DNA of 64,000 bases from Apostichopus japonicus (taxonomy: Eukaryota; Echinodermata; Holothuroidea; Aspidochirotida; Stichopodidae), in assembly GCF_037975245.1 (NCBI RefSeq), contig NC_092573.1, positions 26,716,765-26,780,764 on the forward strand, in the 5' to 3' direction. Shown one piece after another: positions 47,412 through 58,000 of the stretch. The notes beneath the pieces are model-generated. The model searched no databases, was not told where the DNA came from, and saw only the letters and a list, made by a program, of their open reading frames with translations. A program made the translations under genes and the position numbers. How positions within the stretch are numbered: position 1 is the first letter of the stretch; each line of letters starts with the position of its first letter.

Positions 47412-50400
47412 CGTAACCCCCACTTTTGGAGATAGACCAAAAAAAATGGACACTCGGGACCTGGAAATGGACGGTCGGGACCTGGAAATGGACACTCGGG
47501 ACTCAGGCACCTACAACACTAAATTCTGGAAATACCGACTTTTATAATTTGGAGCGTTACCATGGTTACAAGGTCAGTCCGATTTATCCCATCTTTTCAG
47601 GGTACCACCGCTGGGGTGTCCTCTTTCTAAAATACCATAAAACATGTAGGTGCGTTCCTTCCCCGGGGTGATAGGGGGGTCATTTTGAAAAAATCCTAAA
47701 AATTCCTAAAAATTCCGACCCTTCTACTTTGGAGCGTTACCATGGTTACTTGGGTAGTCCGATTACGGCCATCTTTTCAGGGTACCACCGCTAGGGTGTC
47801 TTCTTTCTAAAATACCATGAAACTTGTAGGTGCGTTTCTTCCCCGGGGTGATAGGAGGGTCATTTTGAAAAACTTCCTAAAAATTCCGACCATTCTACTT
47901 GGAGCGTTACCATGGTCACTTGGGTAGTCCGATTATGGCCATCTTCTCAGGGTACCACCTTTAGGGTGTCCTTTTTCTAAAATACTATGAAACTTGTAGG
48001 TGCGTTCCTTCCCCGGGGTGATAGGGGGGTCATTTTGAAAAAATCCTAAAAATTCCGACCCTTCTACTTTGGAGCGTTACCATGGTTACTAGGTGAGTCC
48101 AAATTACCCAATCTTTTCAGGGTACCACCGCTGGGGTGTCCCCTTTCCAAAATTAGAATAAAACTCCTAGGTTTGTCACTTCTCCGGGGTGGTCGGGGGG
48201 TCATTTTGGAAAAAACCGAAAAGGACATAATAATTAGTGTTACTATGTACGGGAAAATCCCGACTCTTCTAATCTGGAGCGTTACCATGGTTACTGGGGT
48301 GGTCCGATTACGGCCATCTTTTCGGGGTACCACCGCTAGGGTGTCCCCTTTCTAAAATTGGATGAAACATGTAGGTGGGTCTCTTCTCCGGGGTGGTAGG
48401 GGGTCAGTTTTGAAAAAATCCGAAAAAGTCATAATAATTAGTGTTACTATGTACGGGAAAATCCCGACCCTTCTACTTTGGAGCGTTACCATGGTTACTG
48501 GGGTGGTCCGATTACGGCCATCTTTTAAGGGTACCACCGCTAGGGTGTCCCCTTTCCAAATTGGAATGAAACTCTTAGGTGTGTTGCTTCTCCGGGGTGT
48601 CAGGGGGGTCATTTTGAGAAAAAGTACAAACAGTCAGCAAAAAACTCTCGGTAGCGTGCGACATGGAACGCCCGGAAGGCATTAAATTCCCCCACCACTC
48701 CCCACGTCTCCAAACCGCCAAAATAATCTCAGATTCATCATCAGCGCCCCAAGAAGCACCGGAACAGGTGTATTTCGTTCTTTTTTGGAGACACCCACTT
48801 GGGGTCGTGCCCCCCTCCCAATGGTTTTTGGCACCCACGCCCCCACACAACACCCAATTCCAAGATAAACTTCAGAATCGTGTTCAGCGTGTCGAGAACA
48901 ACCAGAAAAGATACACATTGTCCGTCTTTGCGACAAAAATTATTTTCACCCAAAAAAACCATAAGGGGTACGTACCCCTTACGGTTTTTACCGAAATTGC
49001 CCAAAAAATGGATTTGGTCAAAATGACGTCACAGGGGGTAATCGATGCCCAGGAGCCCAAATCTGCAACTCCCAAGTCCATACCTTCTTCCGTTCGGGAG
49101 ATATATGGTCCCAGAGGACCCGATAGAAATACGTGTTCTTCATACGTGCAAAAGTCGGAAAACCCCATCTTTTCAACCCCCCCTCCTTTCCTCATTGAAG
49201 TACCCATTGAAATGAAATTTTGACGTGTAGTAGAAGACACCCTCGTCTTTGTCATACATCAATTTTGTGTAATTATCAGACCGGAAAAGGCTCTTTGTCT
49301 ATATGATTTCTACTTGCGCCAAAAATAGGTGTTTTTGTCTTGAAAAGTTAAAAAAGTACCTCTTTTCGGTACCCCTTCCTTCCCACCGAGGGCATGTGAC
49401 GGAGCTGAATTTTGGCTATGTTGGAGACGAGAGTCGTAGCTACGTGTAGACAACTCATTCGGTAGCATTAATTTTCGGGAAGGGGGTATAGTCTATACGT
49501 TTTTGAGGTCCCCCCAAAAATAGGTGTTTTTCACCGGTAGCAGCTATGATAACCCTAAACAAGGACGCCAGCGCCGACGTCAACATTTGAGCAGCTTTTT
49601 TAATACCTTAGGTCAAATGGAAATCAGGCAAAGTTATAATCGATGGATAGCCCTATCTGTGATCTTTAATTACCGGATGTCCCGTTTCCACCGGATGCCC
49701 GGTTTTGCTGTAGCGTGACGTCACATCGACCCTCTTTTCGACTCATCTGTACCCATATCTCAACAACGGAACATCCGATCGTTCCTAAAATAGCACCAAT
49801 GGATTCGGCATGTCCGAAACTATCGGGAACAATATTTTCATGTATTTCGCGTGATTTTTAATTTCTGACGTCATCGGGTGGTGGCGCTATTTTCGGCGAA
49901 AATTTCAAATTCACCCAATTTGCTCGAAATTTCAGATTTAGGTAGAACTGATAATAACAAATTATAAAACGTTAGTTTGATTCAATTCCGGTCTTTGATT
50001 ATTATTTTATATTTTTTTAAAGTATTTTCTCATTAATATTTTATTTTGGCCGCCATTTTGTCAAACATTGATGATTTTTTTTGAAATTCATAGAATCGAT
50101 AGAACATGTCCTGACATATTTTTACTGCTATTTAAAAGGCAATCGATTATCTAGTTTTGCAATGATCGACAATATTGCGTTTGGTGACGTCACTTCCGGT
50201 CAGAATAAAAAAGGGTCAAAAGCGGAACTTATTTTGTACCGACTCAAGTGATAAGTCTTCGGTGTGAGTTACAGGTCGATAGCTGATTCCTCCCGTCTCA
50301 GAAACGGACCCCTAGGTAAAACTTTAAAGCGCCCTCATTCAGAAAGTAAACGACTTGAAACAAGTTTAAGATAATCACGTGATAGTACGCATCGAGTTAC

Positions 50401-51073
50401 ATCACGACACCAATTTGTGTCTCGAAAAACCATATCGTGTACACACAGGAGTCGAATATGCTAACCCTAAGCTAACCCTAGCTAACCCTAGGGGTTGGGG
50501 TTAACTTTGAGTGGCAGCCATCTTGGATTGGTATGACCTCAGGTCAAAAAAAAACTTTTGACCATTTTTGGTGGTCCGACTAATCATATCGAATAAAAAA
50601 AAAGAAAAAATTGATGAATTAAATTTTTGACCTCTGATTGACCTTTGACCCGATGACCTCATGGCCGAAATTTTTCAGATGACCTTTCCTTATGACCTCA
50701 CACGTCATCGTTGCAAGTTTCGTGGTATTCGGTCACTCTCACGATCTTTGACCTTTTGTGGAAGGAACGACAGTTTTGACCTTTGACCCTCTATAACACA
50801 TGAACCGGAAGTGACATATACTTGCCCTTTGCATATGTCAGTGCCCTATTGACCCTTAACAACCACAAGAAATTTGGAGGTCAGAGATCAAAGTTTACGA
50901 TTTTCGACCTTAACCCTAGGGGTAGTCATTTTTCAAAATAAAGTAGTAAATTAGTATGGTAAATCACTGGAATTTTATGGCTTTAATAAAAAGTCATGTG
51001 ACCCAAACTGACCTGAAGTGTTGGTGGGTGTACTGTGACAACAGTTCAGCCCTTTGACCAAATATCGGCCCCC
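47412..51073. repeat. Macro-unit 6 (3,662 bp), module B type I
   Basis: It has six subrepeats: four of the short kind, then two of the roughly 205-bp kind (48180-48600). The two extra copies account for the 0.4-kb length gain over units 3-5. The type I body carries the 20-bp palindrome at 48962-48981. Confidence 0.93.
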
Positions 51074-52688
51074 CGTAACCCCCACTTTTGGAGATAGACC
51101 AAAAAAAATGGACACTCGGGACCTGGAAATGGACGGTCGGGACCTGGAAATGGACACTCGGGACTCAGGCACCTACAACACTAAATTCTGGAAATACCGA
51201 CTCTTATACTTTGGAGCGTTACCATGGTTACAAGGTCAGTCCGATTTATCCCATCTTTTCAGGGTACCACCGCTGGGGTGTCCTCTTTCTAAAATACCAT
51301 AAAACATGTAGGTGCGTTCCTTCCCCGGGGTGATAGGGGGGTCATTTTGAAAAAATCCTAAAAATTCCTAAAAATTCCGACTCTTCTACTTTGGAGCGTT
51401 ACCATGGTTACTTGTGTAGTCCGATTATGGCCATCTTTTCAGGGTACCACCGCTAGGGTGTCTTCTTTCTAAAATACCATGAAACTTGTAGGTGCGTTTC
51501 TTCCCCGGGGTGATAGGAGGGTCATTTTGAAAAACTTCCTAAAAATTCCGACCATTCTACTTTGAGCGTTACCATGGTCACTTGGGTAGTCCGATTATGG
51601 CCATCTTCTCAGGGTACCACCGCTAGGGTGTCCTTTTTCTAAAATACTATGAAACTTGTAGGTGCGTTTCTTCCCCGGGGTGATAGGGGGGTCATTTTGA
51701 AATAAAATCCCCAAAAATTCCGACCCTTCTACTTTGGAGCGTTACCATGGTTACTAGGTGAGTCCAAATTACCCAATCTTTTAAGGGTACCACCGCTAGG
51801 GTGTCCCCTTTCCAAAATTAGAATAAAACTCCTAGGTTTGTCACTTCTCCGGGGTGGTCGGGGGGTCATTTTGAAAAACAACCGAAAAGGCCATAATAAT
51901 TAGTGTTACTATGTACGGGAAAATCCCGACTCTTCTACTCTGGAGCGTTACCATGGTTTCTGGGGTGGTCCGATTACGGCCATCTTTTCTGGGGTACCAC
52001 CGCTAGGGTGTCCCCTTTCTAAAATAGGATGAAACCTGTAGGTGGGTCTCTTCTCCGGGGTGGTAGGGGGGTCAGTTGTGAAAAAATCCGAAAAAGTCAT
52101 AATAATTAGTGTTACTATGTACGGGAAAATCACGACCCTTCTACTTTGGAGCGTTACCATGGTTACTGGGGTGGTCCGATTACGGCCATCTTTTAAGGGT
52201 ACCACCGCTAGGGTGTCCCCTTTCCAAATTAGAATGAAACTCATAGGTGTGTTGCTTCTCCGGGGTGGTAGGGGGGTCATTTTGAGAAAAAGTACAAACA
52301 GTCAGCAAGAAACTCTCGGTAGCGTGCGCCATGGAACGCCCGGAAGGCATTAAATTCCCCCACCACTCCCCACGTCTCCGAACCGCCAAAATAATCTCAG
52401 ATTCATCATCAGCGCCCCAAGAAGCACCGGAACAGGTGTATTTCGTTCTTTTTTGGAGACACCCACTTGGGGTCGTGCCCCCCTCCCAATGGTTTTTGGC
52501 CCCCCACGCACCCACACAACGCCTAATTCCAAAATTAACTTCAGATTCGTGATCAGCGTGTCGAGAACAACCAGAAAAGATACACACTGCCCGTCTTTGC
52601 GACAAAAATTATTTTCACCCAATAAAACCATAAGGGGTACCTCTTACGGTTTTTACCGAAATTGCCCAAAAAATGGATTTGGTCAAAA

Positions 52689-52696
52689 TGACGTCA
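52689..52696. promoter_or_regulatory. CRE-like palindrome TGACGTCA (unit 7, site 1)
   Basis: A perfect 8-bp CREB/ATF-type palindrome in AAAATGACGTCACAGG, conserved at the same place in every module B. Binding is not shown. Confidence 0.5.
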
Positions 52697-53381
52697 CAGG
52701 GGGTAATCGATGCCCAGGAGCCCAAATCTGCAACTCCCAGGTCCATATCTGCTTCCGTTCGGGAGATACGTGGTCCCAGAGGACCCGATAGAAATACGTA
52801 TTCTTCATAAGTGCAAAAGTCGGAAAACCCCCTCTTGTCAACCCCCCCTCCTGTCCTCTCTGAAGTACCCATCGACATGAAATTTTGACGTGTAGTAGAA
52901 GACACCCTCGTCTTTGTCAGACATTAATTTCGTGTAATTATCAGAGCGGAAAAGGCTCTTTATATATATGATTTCTACTTGCGCCAAAAATAGGTGTTTT
53001 TGTCTTGAAAAGTTAAAAAAAGTACCTCTTTACGGTACCCCTTCCTTTCCACCGAGGGTATGTGACGGGGCTGAATTTTTGTTATGTGGGAGACGAGAGT
53101 CGTAGCTACGTGTAGACAACTCATACGGTAGCATTAATTTTCGGGAAGGGGGTATAGTCTATACGTTTTTGAGGTCCCCCCCAAAATAGGTGTTTTTCAC
53201 CGGTAGCAGCTATGATAACCCTAAACAAGGACGCCAGCGCCGACGTCAACATTCGAGCAGCTTTTTTACCACCTTAGGTCAAATGGAAATCAGTCAAAGT
53301 TATAATCGATGGATAGCCCTATCTGTGACCTTTTATCACCGGATGTCCCGTTCCCACCGGATGCCCGGTTTTGCTGTAGCG

Positions 53382-53389
53382 TGACGTCA
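53382..53389. promoter_or_regulatory. CRE-like palindrome TGACGTCA (unit 7, site 2)
   Basis: A perfect palindrome in GTAGCGTGACGTCACATCG. It is repeated in each complete body (for example 36294-36301 in unit 2b). Confidence 0.5.
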
Positions 53390-53531
53390 CATCGACCCAC
53401 TTTTCGACATATCTCTACCTATATCTCAACAACGGAACATCCGATCGTTTCCAAAATAGCACCAATAGATTCGGCATGTCCGAAACTATCGGTAACAATA
53501 TTTTCATGTATTTCGCGTGATTTTTAATTTC

Positions 53532-53539
53532 TGACGTCA
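53532..53539. promoter_or_regulatory. CRE-like palindrome TGACGTCA (unit 7, site 3)
   Basis: A perfect palindrome in TTTCTGACGTCATCGGGTGG, 150 bp after site 2. The spacing is kept in the other units. Confidence 0.5.
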
Positions 53540-53715
53540 TCGGGTGGTGGCGCTATTTTCGGCGAAGAATTCAAATTCACCCAATTTGCTCGAAATTTCA
53601 GATTTAGGTAGAACTAATAATTAGAAATAATATAAACGTCGTTTTATGCAATTCCGGTCCTTGATGATATTTTTTATATTTTTTTAACATATTTTTTGTT
53701 TAATATTTTATTTTG

Positions 53716-53727
53716 GCCGCCATTTTG
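53716..53727. promoter_or_regulatory. YY1-like site (GCCGCCATTTTG)
   Basis: It matches the YY1 core GCCGCCATTTTG. A second YY1-like word, GCAGCCATCTTGG, with an adjacent inverted CCAAT (ATTGG), lies at 54181-54198. Both recur in every complete body. Confidence 0.45.
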
Positions 53728-53851
53728 TCAAACATTGATGATTTTTTTTTAAATTCACAGAATCAATAGAACATGTCCTGACCTATTTTTGCTGCTATTT
53801 AAAAGGCAATCGATTATCTGGTTTTATAATGATCGACAATATTGCGTTTGG

Positions 53852-53866
53852 TGACGTCACTTCCGG
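53852..53866. promoter_or_regulatory. CRE plus ETS composite (unit 7, site 4)
   Basis: TGACGTCACTTCCGG joins a perfect CRE palindrome to an ETS-type CTTCCGG (CCGGAAG on the other strand). This juxtaposition is common in TATA-less animal promoters. It is conserved in all complete bodies. Confidence 0.5.
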
Positions 53867-54042
53867 TCAGAATAAAAAAGGGTCAAAAGCGGAACTTATT
53901 TTTTACCGACTCAAGTGATAAGTCTTCGGTGTGAGTTACAGGTCGATAGCTTATTCCTCCCGTCTCAGAAACGGACCCCTAGGTAAAACTTTAAAGCGCC
54001 CTCATTCAGAAAGTAAACGACTTGAAACAAGTTTAAGATAAT

Positions 54043-54048
54043 CACGTG
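54043..54048. promoter_or_regulatory. E-box CACGTG in ATCACGTGAT
   Basis: A 10-bp palindrome, ATCACGTGAT (54041-54050), of the USF/MYC E-box class. It is conserved in each complete body. Confidence 0.45.
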
Positions 54049-54127
54049 ATAGTACGCATCGAGTTACATCACGACACCAATTTGTGTCCCGAAAAACCAT
54101 ATCGTGTACACACAGGAGTCGAATATG

Positions 54128-54172
54128 CTAACCCCAAGCTAACCCTAGCTAACCCTAGGGGTTGGGGTTAAC
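54128..54172. repeat. Miniature head-to-head telomere motif (unit 7)
   Basis: Three CTAACCC(T/C)A-type C-strand repeats run into CCCTAGGGG and then G-strand GGGGTTGGGGTTAAC, forming an imperfect inverted telomere motif. The same about 45-bp motif is in each complete body (for example 37038-37082 and 40291-40335; degenerate near 29941-29984). Confidence 0.75.
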
Positions 54173-54305
54173 TTTGAGTGGCAGCCATCTTGGATTGGTA
54201 TGACCTCAGGTCAAAAAAAAACTTTTTGACCATTTTTGGTGGTCCGACTTATCATATCCAATAAAAAATTTAAAAAAATGATGAACTAAATTTTTGACCT
54301 CTGAT

Positions 54306-54318
54306 TGACCTTTGACCC
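54306..54318. promoter_or_regulatory. DR1-like nuclear-receptor site TGACCTTTGACCC
   Basis: Two TGACC(T/C) half-sites spaced by one base, the DR1 arrangement bound by RXR/HNF4/COUP-type receptors. A second copy, TGACCTTTGACCC, is at 54444-54456. Copies occur at matching places in every body. Confidence 0.4.
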
Positions 54319-54544
54319 GATGACCTCATGGCCGAAATTTTTCAGGTGACCATTCCTTATGACCTCACACGTCATCGTTGCAAGTTTCGTGGAAATCGGT
54401 CACTCTCACGATTTTTGAGATTTATTTGAATTAACGACATTTTTGACCTTTGACCCCCCATAAGACATGAACCGGAAGTGACATATACTTGCCCTTTGCA
54501 TATGTCAGTGCCCTATTGACCCTTAACATCCACAAGAACTTTGG

Positions 54545-54557
54545 AGGTCAGAGGTCA
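54545..54557. promoter_or_regulatory. Perfect DR1 site AGGTCAGAGGTCA
   Basis: Two exact AGGTCA half-sites with a one-base spacer, opposite in strand to the two TGACCTTTGACCC sites upstream. Other units have one-base variants (AGGTCAGAGATCA). Confidence 0.4.
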
Positions 54558-54740
54558 AAGTTTACGAGTTTCGACCATAACCCCAGGAGTGGTCATCTAC
54601 CCAAATAAAATCAAGAGGTAGTATACCAACTAACATGAATTTTTTGGCTGTAAAAAAAAGTCATGTGACCCAAACTGACCGGAAGTGTTGGTGGGTGTAC
54701 TGTGACAACAGTTCAGCCCTTTGACCAAATATCGGCCCCC

Positions 54741-55068
54741 TGTGACCCCCACTTTTGGAAATAGCCCCAAAAAATGGACACTCGGGACCTGGAAATGGAC
54801 GGTCGGGACCTAGGCACCTATTACATAACAAATTTTTTTGGTCACTTCCGGTCAACTTTTTTGAAATTTTTTTCACCTTGGGTCACTCTACGCCCCGAGG
54901 CGCATCTTTTAAAATTTTTTTAAAATTTTTTTGGGGGGGGCAAAATTTTTTTTTTTGACCCCCCAGGGGGGTCCCGTGGGGGGGACACTGGCGAAAAAAA
55001 AATTTTGATGTTAGGACATTTTGGACAAATGGGACTTAAAAATGGACGGTCGGGACCTGGGGTCCTAA
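54741..55068. repeat. Partial unit 8: telomere-proximal junction
   Basis: It starts with the unit anchor and two 21-bp repeats, then switches to the junction sequence CCTATTACATAACAAATTTT, GGTCACTTCCGGTC, ACGCCCCGAGGCGCATCTTT and CCCAGGGGGGTCCCGTGGGG. A last stretch (55010-55068) carries one more 21-bp repeat (AAAATGGACGGTCGGGACCTG) and ends in GGTCCTAATTAGGG. The copy at 30610-30812 lacks this last stretch. Confidence 0.92.
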
Positions 55069-58000
55069 TTAGGGTTAGGGTTAGGGTTAGGGTTAGGGTT
55101 AGGGTTAGGGTTAGGGTTAGGGTTAGGGTTAGGGTTAGGGTTAGGGTTAGGGTTAGGGTTAGGGTTAGGGTTAGGGTTAGGGTTAGGGTTAGGGTTAGGG
55201 TTAGGGTTAGGGTTAGGGTTAGGGTTAGGGTTAGGGTTAGGGTTAGGGTTAGGGTTAGGGTTAGGGTTAGGGTTAGGGTTAGGGTTAGGGTTAGGGTTAG
55301 GGTTAGGGTTAGGGTTAGGGTTAGGGTTAGGGTTAGGGTTAGGGTTAGGGTTAGGGTTAGGGTTAGGGTTAGGGTTAGGGTTAGGGTTAGGGTTAGGGTT
55401 AGGGTTAGGGTTAGGGTTAGGGTTAGGGTTAGGGTTAGGGTTAGGGTTAGGGTTAGGGTTAGGGTTAGGGTTAGGGTTAGGGTTAGGGTTAGGGTTAGGG
55501 TTAGGGTTAGGGTTAGGGTTAGGGTTAGGGTTAGGGTTAGGGTTAGGGTTAGGGTTAGGGTTAGGGTTAGGGTTAGGGTTAGGGTTAGGGTTAGGGTTAG
55601 GGTTAGGGTTAGGGTTAGGGTTAGGGTTAGGGTTAGGGTTAGGGTTAGGGTTAGGGTTAGGGTTAGGGTTAGGGTTAGGGTTAGGGTTAGGGTTAGGGTT
55701 AGGGTTAGGGTTAGGGTTAGGGTTAGGGTTAGGGTTAGGGTTAGGGTTAGGGTTAGGGTTAGGGTTAGGGTTAGGGTTAGGGTTAGGGTTAGGGTTAGGG
55801 TTAGGGTTAGGGTTAGGGTTAGGGTTAGGGTTAGGGTTAGGGTTAGGGTTAGGGTTAGGGTTAGGGTTAGGGTTAGGGTTAGGGTTAGGGTTAGGGTTAG
55901 GGTTAGGGTTAGGGTTAGGGTTAGGGTTAGGGTTAGGGTTAGGGTTAGGGTTAGGGTTAGGGTTAGGGTTAGGGTTAGGGTTAGGGTTAGGGTTAGGGTT
56001 AGGGTTAGGGTTAGGGTTAGGGTTAGGGTTAGGGTTAGGGTTAGGGTTAGGGTTAGGGTTAGGGTTAGGGTTAGGGTTAGGGTTAGGGTTAGGGTTAGGG
56101 TTAGGGTTAGGGTTAGGGTTAGGGTTAGGGTTAGGGTTAGGGTTAGGGTTAGGGTTAGGGTTAGGGTTAGGGTTAGGGTTAGGGTTAGGGTTAGGGTTAG
56201 GGTTAGGGTTAGGGTTAGGGTTAGGGTTAGGGTTAGGGTTAGGGTTAGGGTTAGGGTTAGGGTTAGGGTTAGGGTTAGGGTTAGGGTTAGGGTTAGGGTT
56301 AGGGTTAGGGTTAGGGTTAGGGTTAGGGTTAGGGTTAGGGTTAGGGTTAGGGTTAGGGTTAGGGTTAGGGTTAGGGTTAGGGTTAGGGTTAGGGTTAGGG
56401 TTAGGGTTAGGGTTAGGGTTAGGGTTAGGGTTAGGGTTAGGGTTAGGGTTAGGGTTAGGGTTAGGGTTAGGGTTAGGGTTAGGGTTAGGGTTAGGGTTAG
56501 GGTTAGGGTTAGGGTTAGGGTTAGGGTTAGGGTTAGGGTTAGGGTTAGGGTTAGGGTTAGGGTTAGGGTTAGGGTTAGGGTTAGGGTTAGGGTTAGGGTT
56601 AGGGTTAGGGTTAGGGTTAGGGTTAGGGTTAGGGTTAGGGTTAGGGTTAGGGTTAGGGTTAGGGTTAGGGTTAGGGTTAGGGTTAGGGTTAGGGTTAGGG
56701 TTAGGGTTAGGGTTAGGGTTAGGGTTAGGGTTAGGGTTAGGGTTAGGGTTAGGGTTAGGGTTAGGGTTAGGGTTAGGGTTAGGGTTAGGGTTAGGGTTAG
56801 GGTTAGGGTTAGGGTTAGGGTTAGGGTTAGGGTTAGGGTTAGGGTTAGGGTTAGGGTTAGGGTTAGGGTTAGGGTTAGGGTTAGGGTTAGGGTTAGGGTT
56901 AGGGTTAGGGTTAGGGTTAGGGTTAGGGTTAGGGTTAGGGTTAGGGTTAGGGTTAGGGTTAGGGTTAGGGTTAGGGTTAGGGTTAGGGTTAGGGTTAGGG
57001 TTAGGGTTAGGGTTAGGGTTAGGGTTAGGGTTAGGGTTAGGGTTAGGGTTAGGGTTAGGGTTAGGGTTAGGGTTAGGGTTAGGGTTAGGGTTAGGGTTAG
57101 GGTTAGGGTTAGGGTTAGGGTTAGGGTTAGGGTTAGGGTTAGGGTTAGGGTTAGGGTTAGGGTTAGGGTTAGGGTTAGGGTTAGGGTTAGGGTTAGGGTT
57201 AGGGTTAGGGTTAGGGTTAGGGTTAGGGTTAGGGTTAGGGTTAGGGTTAGGGTTAGGGTTAGGGTTAGGGTTAGGGTTAGGGTTAGGGTTAGGGTTAGGG
57301 TTAGGGTTAGGTTAGGGTTAGGGTTAGGGTTAGGGTTAGGGTTAGGGTTAGGGTTAGGGTTAGGGTTAGGGTTAGGGTTAGGGTTAGGGTTAGGGTTAGG
57401 GTTAGGGTTAGGGTTAGGGTTAGGGTTAGGGTTAGGGTTAGGGTTAGGGTTAGGGTTAGGGTTAGGGTTAGGGTTAGGGTTAGGGTTAGGGTTAGGGTTA
57501 GGGTTAGGGTTAGGGTTAGGGTTAGGGTTAGGGTTAGGGTTAGGGTTAGGGTTAGGGTTAGGGTTAGGGTTAGGGTTAGGGTTAGGGTTAGGGTTAGGGT
57601 TAGGGTTAGGGTTAGGGTTAGGGTTAGGGTTAGGGTTAGGGTTAGGGTTAGGGTTAGGGTTAGGGTTAGGGTTAGGGTTAGGGTTAGGGTTAGGGTTAGG
57701 GTTAGGGTTAGGGTTAGGGTTAGGGTTAGGGTTAGGGTTAGGGTTAGGGTTAGGGTTAGGGTTAGGGTTAGGGTTAGGGTTAGGGTTAGGGTTAGGGTTA
57801 GGGTTAGGGTTAGGGTTAGGGTTAGGGTTAGGGTTAGGGTTAGGGTTAGGGTTAGGGTTAGGGTTAGGGTTAGGGTTAGGGTTAGGGTTAGGGTTAGGGT
57901 TAGGGTTAGGGTTAGGGTTAGGGTTAGGGTTAGGGTTAGGGTTAGGGTTAGGGTTAGGGTTAGGGTTAGGGTTAGGGTTAGGGTTAGGGTTAGGGTTAGG

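Larger units (their letters stand above)
51074..54740. repeat. Macro-unit 7 (3,667 bp), last full unit, module B type II
   Basis: It has six subrepeats, as in unit 6, but a type II body like unit 3 (CTCTCTGAAGTACCCATCGACATG, ACCACCTTAGGTC). The hairpin centre is imperfect (TAAGGGGTACCTCTTA near 52632). Its distal 300 bp (54410-54660) drifts from the other units and is closest to unit 1 (CCCAAATAAAATCAAGAGGTA here, with a matching form at about 30400). It is therefore the unit next to the telomere that carries the end-specific variant. Confidence 0.93.

Noticed and set aside
26584-55068. CRISPR-like or other prokaryotic repeat array
   Set aside because: The repeats are kilobase satellites with subrepeats in a eukaryotic subtelomere; there are no regular short repeats with unique spacers.
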